This document shows, piece by piece, positions 59,771 to 64,000 of a stretch of DNA of 64,000 bases. The first letter of the stretch is position 1; every line of letters starts with the position of its first letter. The DNA comes from Symbiodinium kawagutii (Eukaryota; Sar; Dinophyceae; Suessiales; Symbiodiniaceae), in assembly GCA_009767595.1 (NCBI GenBank), contig VSDK01028688.1, forward strand, positions 22,414-86,413, read 5' to 3'. A program made the position numbers and the translations under genes. The notes under the pieces are model-generated. The model saw only the letters and a list, made by a program, of their open reading frames with translations, ran no database searches and was not told the DNA's origin.

Positions 59771-60844
59771 ACTGCTGTTATGACAGCCAGCCGACAGGCT
59801 AGGCTAAGTTGTGATCTGCAACAAAGCGAGAATCTCACGAAATGAGAATCTAGGACCCGTTTGTCATCCGCAGTCTGCGCTTTCGGTTCATTGGTTTGCT
59901 GTTCCATGGAGTCGAAAGAACCAGATCCAAAGAAGTTGGGCGCAACCCGCCGGGTGCGCAGTCTTGTTATGCATGCAACTCTCAGCAAAAGACAACAAGC
60001 ATCGAGAGATGATGAGTTTGGCAAGCATCGAACTTTCTGGTCCATGTGATTCCTGTGGGTGAAGTGCCCGCAGCCAAGGACTCCACGGACTAAGATTCAA
60101 CGCTATCCATGTAGTTGATATGCCAATCCAATGTCCGTTGATCGGTTCAGCCACCAAGTTCCCAGTCCCATGGGGCTAACGTCTGTGGCATCCCAGCCGC
60201 AGCTGAATTTGACTCAGCAGAGATGGTTTCTCTCCGAGCAGGCGCCGAGCACAGCTAGGCTGCTGTGTTTCTTTCGAAAGCAAGTCACCAGACTTAGACT
60301 TTTGGGAGGTGAAAGATGGTGAAAGCACCTTGCTGTTTATTCCTGTTCGACCCGTGATCACAAGATTGGAACAGGGCACAGAACTGCAAATTTCCTAGAT
60401 TTTCCTGGCAGTTTGAAGGGTTTCCACTAATTTCCCGCCCTCCCAAATTGTGGCACTTCCCAACGTGCGATTGAACGTGTAGAAAGGTGAGTTTTCAAAG
60501 GGTGTGACTTGACAGCAAGACTTGAGCGGCCACCTATGGCCACCTTCCCCTCCTTCACGGTGGGGTTTTGCATATTTCCACGGTACCAGTGCCAGGCTGC
60601 CAAGTTCATTTCCTCCGGAGAGCGCAAAGGTGGGGCAGACAATACTCAGCTGAAAGGTTTTTTGAAGGAAGATATCACATTATTCCTCCAATTAATCTCG
60701 CTGCACGATCATCATGTCAAGTACTGCAAGTTTAAATTTCAAGCTTTTGTTTCTTGTGGCAGCATGTTCAGCGGTCGGATATAGCAGTCTACAAGACCCG
60801 CGTCCTATTTTTTTCGGTGGTGTCTCTGCTGTGTGCATGGTGAG

Positions 60845-60922
60845 GTCCAGTGGGTCCGCAGGATTTACTCCAAGGCCGAACTTGAGAAAGAACGGTTAGA
60901 GAGAATGATAGACCAACCCTAG
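60845..60922 (+). CDS. Candidate terminal exon, charged helix
   Basis: After tgcatggtgag, 25 codons VQWVRRIYSKAELEKERLER then MIDQP and TAG. The Glu/Lys/Leu/Arg pattern suits a coiled coil. No upstream partner exon could be fixed, although 60550-60700 has an open frame. Unique to this window. Confidence 0.35.
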   Translation, partial: VQWVRRIYSKAELEKERLERMIDQP

Positions 60923-61290
60923 GTCACAGGTAGCAGAGTTGGTTTTTACAGTACGCTTGGTTTAACGCATATCAAAAATGATCATTTTAAACAAAACATG
61001 TTTAATGAATTTTAATGATGAATGTTCATGATGGATCATTTTCACTATGGCTGTTGACCTTTTTGATCTCCACCATTGACGGCTCAGCGACAGTAGCACT
61101 TGGCGGCGTGCACAGGTCTGGGACCAGCCAACGAGAAGCCAAGCCATCCTTTGAGGAGCGCCCAGCTTGACCTGTGGGGATCTGAAAGGGGGCACGGCAT
61201 GCTTCCTTGGACCATCTTGGCCAATCTCGGAACCATCTTGGACCATCTGGGACCATCTGGGACCTGCATTGGCCATTCAACACCGACACT

Positions 61291-61470
61291 ATGAATTCTG
61301 AAGTGACGCTAAGTCCTGCAAATCCAGGAGGGCTCAAACCTATCAAGTTCCTTGAACCTTGGGGAGCGCCAAACAGCGAGATGTGCGCAGTGTACAGGAG
61401 CGCCCTTCTGAGTGATGGACCACCTGCTGGTTCAGCGGCAAAGCTGGTTGAGGCACTGCATGGCCGCTGA
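61291..61470 (+). CDS. Small open frame of 59 codons
   Basis: ATG to TGA with a protein-like composition, for example GGLKPIKFLEPWGAP and GSAAKLVEALHGR. No repeat underlies it. It could be a single small gene or a terminal exon. No family recognised. Confidence 0.3.
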   Translation: MNSEVTLSPANPGGLKPIKFLEPWGAPNSEMCAVYRSALLSDGPPAGSAAKLVEALHGR

Positions 61471-62483
61471 ACCGTACCATCATTTAGCTCATGAGTTGCT
61501 TACAATCCCCCAGAATCACCATTGGTGGACCATCAGCCGTTGTTATCCGTCATCAAACACTGTTGTTTGCATTTACTTATTATTATTTGCAAGGAACCAT
61601 CATTAAGTAGCTAAAACCAATACCGTACATTACTTGATGCATCAATCTCTCTTTATTTTTTGAGCAAGTATAAACTGTACCCAAACCATTTTTCACACAT
61701 CAGATTTCTATTGCATGCATACATCACCATCAAAACAACTACAATCAGCATTAAGTATCACTAGCATAGGCTGTAGCCATCAGTACTCAATTTCATTAGC
61801 GTTGACCCTCAGCATTGGTCCCTCTCATCATTACAGTAGCGCCCCGTTCGCCCATCATTTGCACCAACCATTATCAGCATGAACCGTGGTTTCTCAAAAT
61901 AGGGGTACCCCCAAATCATCTTAGAAACCATTCTTAGTTATGAACCAACCATTCTAGGGGGTTCCCTATTTTGAGAAACCACAATTTTTGGGAAACTGGG
62001 AAAACTAGAATCAACTTCATGACTTGACCATCAGCATGAACCATTCACCAACCACATGTTTAACCATTATTGTTTGTTATTGTCACGTATTAATCCCTAC
62101 TATTAACCGTTATAATCCCTATTCATAAGATTATTCCCATTCCATAGTTGGTCGCCATCTATCGTTGGTATATCCCCTACTATTGTTGCTTATGATCCCC
62201 TATCCTATCATGAACCATTGACCAACCACCATATAGTAGCTGTTTAACCATAACTTTGTTGGTGATTCTATCCTAAATAACCAGTGACCAACCATATGAA
62301 CCTTCTCAAGACCAATTATAGCAGCCAATAATCAGTCACCATACAGTAGCCAACTTATGGTCAACCATGTAATAATATCGCCCATCCCTACAATTAACCA
62401 ACCACCATGTCATTGGTAGATGTGATATTAATTCATTCCTACTATTGACTATGGTCATCATATTATAGTTAATCATCAATTAG
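61471..62483. other. AT-rich, gene-free stretch
   Basis: Full of short words such as aaccatt, accatca and attaacc without a fixed period. Similar word use appears at 2440-2600. Contains one MITE copy. No coding signal. Confidence 0.6.
61886..61982. mobile_element. MITE-like element, full copy with perfect termini
   Basis: 97 bp with perfect 19-bp terminal inverted repeats: gtggtttctcaaaataggg at 61886-61904 and its reverse complement at 61964-61982. AT-rich interior, no coding capacity. Confidence 0.88.
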
Positions 62484-62767
62484 TCAATTGGAAAGCAAGG
62501 TGATGGCCTGAACCTTTACCCGCTCAAGCTGTATGGGGTCAAGGCTGTCGGCTGTCGCACTTAGCAGAGGTTGGAGACCTACTGCACAAGGCAGTGTCTT
62601 CCAACTTTTGGGGGTTGTCTTGCCCTGGCCATTGCGGCTCCTACCTTCTGGGTGCTGCTGCTTGCTGGGGTTGCTGGCTTCTCCTTGGGCTTCGTCTGCT
62701 GCCTTCTCCTTGTGCTCTGTGCCTTCCTTTGGATTTTTGGATTTCCTTCGGTCCCAATCTCCAGGTG
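62484..62767 (-). CDS. Candidate C-terminal exon, lysine-rich, minus strand
   Basis: An open frame reads a Lys/Glu/Gln-rich stretch (RRKSKNPKEGTEHKEKAADE) then a more structured end (LDPIQLERVKVQAITLLSN) and a stop at 62484. Upstream on this strand lies the 86-bp tandem repeat. The plus-strand alternative is Leu/Cys-rich and less likely. Single copy, no conservation test. Confidence 0.3.
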
Positions 62768-63355
62768 ACCCCGGGTAGGGGCGCAGGTGACCCCTCATGT
62801 TTTGCGTGGCAGGGACAGTATTTCCAGCTTCCGGGGCGCAGGTGACCCGGGTAGGGGCGCAGGTGACCCGGGTTGACTCCGCTCAAGTTTCGTTTGGCAG
62901 GGACAAGCATGTCCAGCTTCCGACCGGTAGGGGCGCAGGTCACCCGGGTAGGTGCACCGGTGACTCCGCTCTTTTTTTGCGTGGCTGGGACAAGCATGTC
63001 CAGCTTCCGACCACTAGGGGGGCAGCTGACCCGGGTAGGGGCGCGGGTGAGGCCGCTCATGTTTCGTTAGTTGGGACAAGCATGTCCAGCTTCCAACCGG
63101 TAGGGCCGAAGTCACCCGTGTAGGTGCGCCGGACTCCGCTCATTTTTTGCGTGGCTGGGAGAAGCATGTCCAGCTTCTGGGGGCAGCTGACCCGGGTAGG
63201 GGCGCAGGTGACTCCGCTCATGTTTCGTTTAGCTGGGACAAGCATGTCCAGCTTCCAACCGGTAGGGGCGAATGTCACCCGGGTAGGTGCACCGGTGACT
63301 CCGCTCTTTTTTTGCGTGGCTGGGACAAGCATGTCCAACTTCCGACCACCCGCTG
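62764..63355 (+). repeat. GC-rich 86-bp tandem repeat
   Basis: About six units, seen from the marker gacaagcatgtccagcttcc near 62904, 62990, 63076, 63164, 63238 and 63324 (spacings mostly 86, one 74 and one 88). Each has ggtaggggcgcaggtgac-like words. 86 is not a multiple of three, so the open frames across it shift between units. Confidence 0.92.
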
Positions 63356-63726
63356 ACCAGCCGTGGGATGCAATGGGAAGTCTGGAACATTTTTTGGGCA
63401 AGCTTTTTTTGGTGAACAGTGTGTTTTGAATGTGACGATGAAGTTGTTTTTTTGTCGTGCTGAAACTCAACCTGCAATTCCATTCTGCTCTCTCACATGT
63501 CACTCTTTTTCTTACCAGCACGTCTCTGCTCTTCTCTCCTGCGCTCGTCCTCGGGCTTCTTTGTGTTTGCTTTCATAGCTCCTCAGACCCTCAGCTACAG
63601 CCTTTTTTTGTCTCTGGCTCCCAGACCGACTTAGAAAGAATTGCTTTGTTCGTTGTTAGGAGAACAGAAGGATTAACCGCAAGTGGAAGGACAGGAGGAA
63701 ACACACGGAGACTTCTATAGCAGTAA

Positions 63727-63936
63727 GGAGAGAAGACAACAGACGCAGGTACAACCAGCCACTGTAGGTTTTGCGTGAAAGGCCCTGCAGCCCGGGTTTT
63801 GAAGAAACCTGCGGGAGCTCGGGCCACCGATGTTCTGAAGAAACCCGGAGAAGGTCGCGCTGTGACCACGTGCAAAGGTGGTCGGCTCAACCGGACTGTC
63901 AGGATTTTCTTCGCGAGCAGACACGTGTGTGTCTAG
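63727..63936 (+). CDS. Open frame with repeated VLKKP motif
   Basis: The frame contains ARVLKKPAGARATDVLKKPG then EGRAV and ends TAG at 63934. The duplicated VLKKPxxxRA word is basic and proline-rich. It may be an internal exon near the window end; borders are not defined and another frame downstream (ESFLKRVKDFAASS) is also plausible. Confidence 0.25.
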   Translation, partial: GEKTTDAGTTSHCRFCVKGPAARVLKKPAGARATDVLKKPGEGRAVTTCKGGRLNRTVRIFFASRHVCV

Positions 63937-64000
63937 ACCGCGAGTCGTTTCTGAAACGTGTCAAAGACTTTGCTGCTAGCAGTGTAGAAGGACAAAGGGT

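Larger units (their letters stand above)
42456..59800 (+). repeat. Tandem segmental duplication, copy C, 3' truncated
   Basis: The third unit begins with a 1.3-kb tandem triplication. It stays collinear with A and B to about 59,770, then diverges into unique sequence. The segment holding the palindrome cluster and terminal exon in A and B (21.3-23.6 and 39.4-42.4 kb) is absent, so copy C lacks the ancestral gene end. It is clearly diverged from A and B around 55.02-55.65 kb. Confidence 0.88.

Noticed and set aside
1..64000. Dinoflagellate spliced-leader relic, CRISPR array, rRNA or prokaryotic operon
   Set aside because: Looked for by eye; no spliced-leader sequence, no regular short repeats with spacers, and no rRNA-like or operon-like stretch was found.

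Overview
The window looks like nuclear DNA of a dinoflagellate, probably a Symbiodiniaceae/Suessiales-type genome. Almost no open frame exceeds about 200 codons. Recognisable protein domains are instead split into many small exons (36-160 nt). Where exon phases can be chained they use mixed GT, GC and GA donors and acceptors often followed by G (AG|G), which is the established dinoflagellate splicing style. The locus is a tandem array of closely related gene copies, also typical of these genomes. No rRNA, tRNA, CRISPR or bacterial operon structure was found. The lineage is an inference.

Region 1 (1-5,040): a plus-strand gene for a membrane-anchored RING-H2 E3 ubiquitin ligase. Two hydrophobic N-terminal exons and the RING exons chain in phase locally; the middle of the gene is only partly resolved. 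A short terminal-inverted-repeat element (MITE-like) lies downstream.

Region 2 (about 5,041-59,800): three head-to-tail copies (A, B, C) of a roughly 18.8-kb unit, each carrying one intron-rich plus-strand gene. Its diagnostic part is a complete ArfGAP zinc finger (C-x2-C-x16-C-x2-C plus the arginine finger) spread over six small exons with consistent phases. Further exons, conserved mostly by synonymous change, follow for about 8 kb, and a C-terminal exon ends in a basic, NLS-like tail in copy B. The copies are unequal. A carries a telomere-like/GGAA insertion and a stop codon in one exon. B carries a TTCCGGAA array, a MITE and a 10-nt frameshifting insertion. C has a 1.3-kb tandem triplication at its 5' end, lacks the 3' terminal segment and has lost some splice signals.

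Region 3 (59,800-64,000): unique sequence with a few weak coding candidates, an AT-rich stretch, another MITE copy and a GC-rich 86-bp tandem repeat.

The most unusual structure is a run of short, nearly perfect palindromes (fold-back inverted repeats) at 21.95-22.95 kb in copy A. Smaller relatives lie at the matching place in copy B and at the junctions of the 1.3-kb triplication in copy C. Some parts of the array place A with B and others place B with C, which suggests gene conversion between copies. Exon calls rest on reading frames, phase matching and comparison of the three copies. No transcript or database evidence was available.
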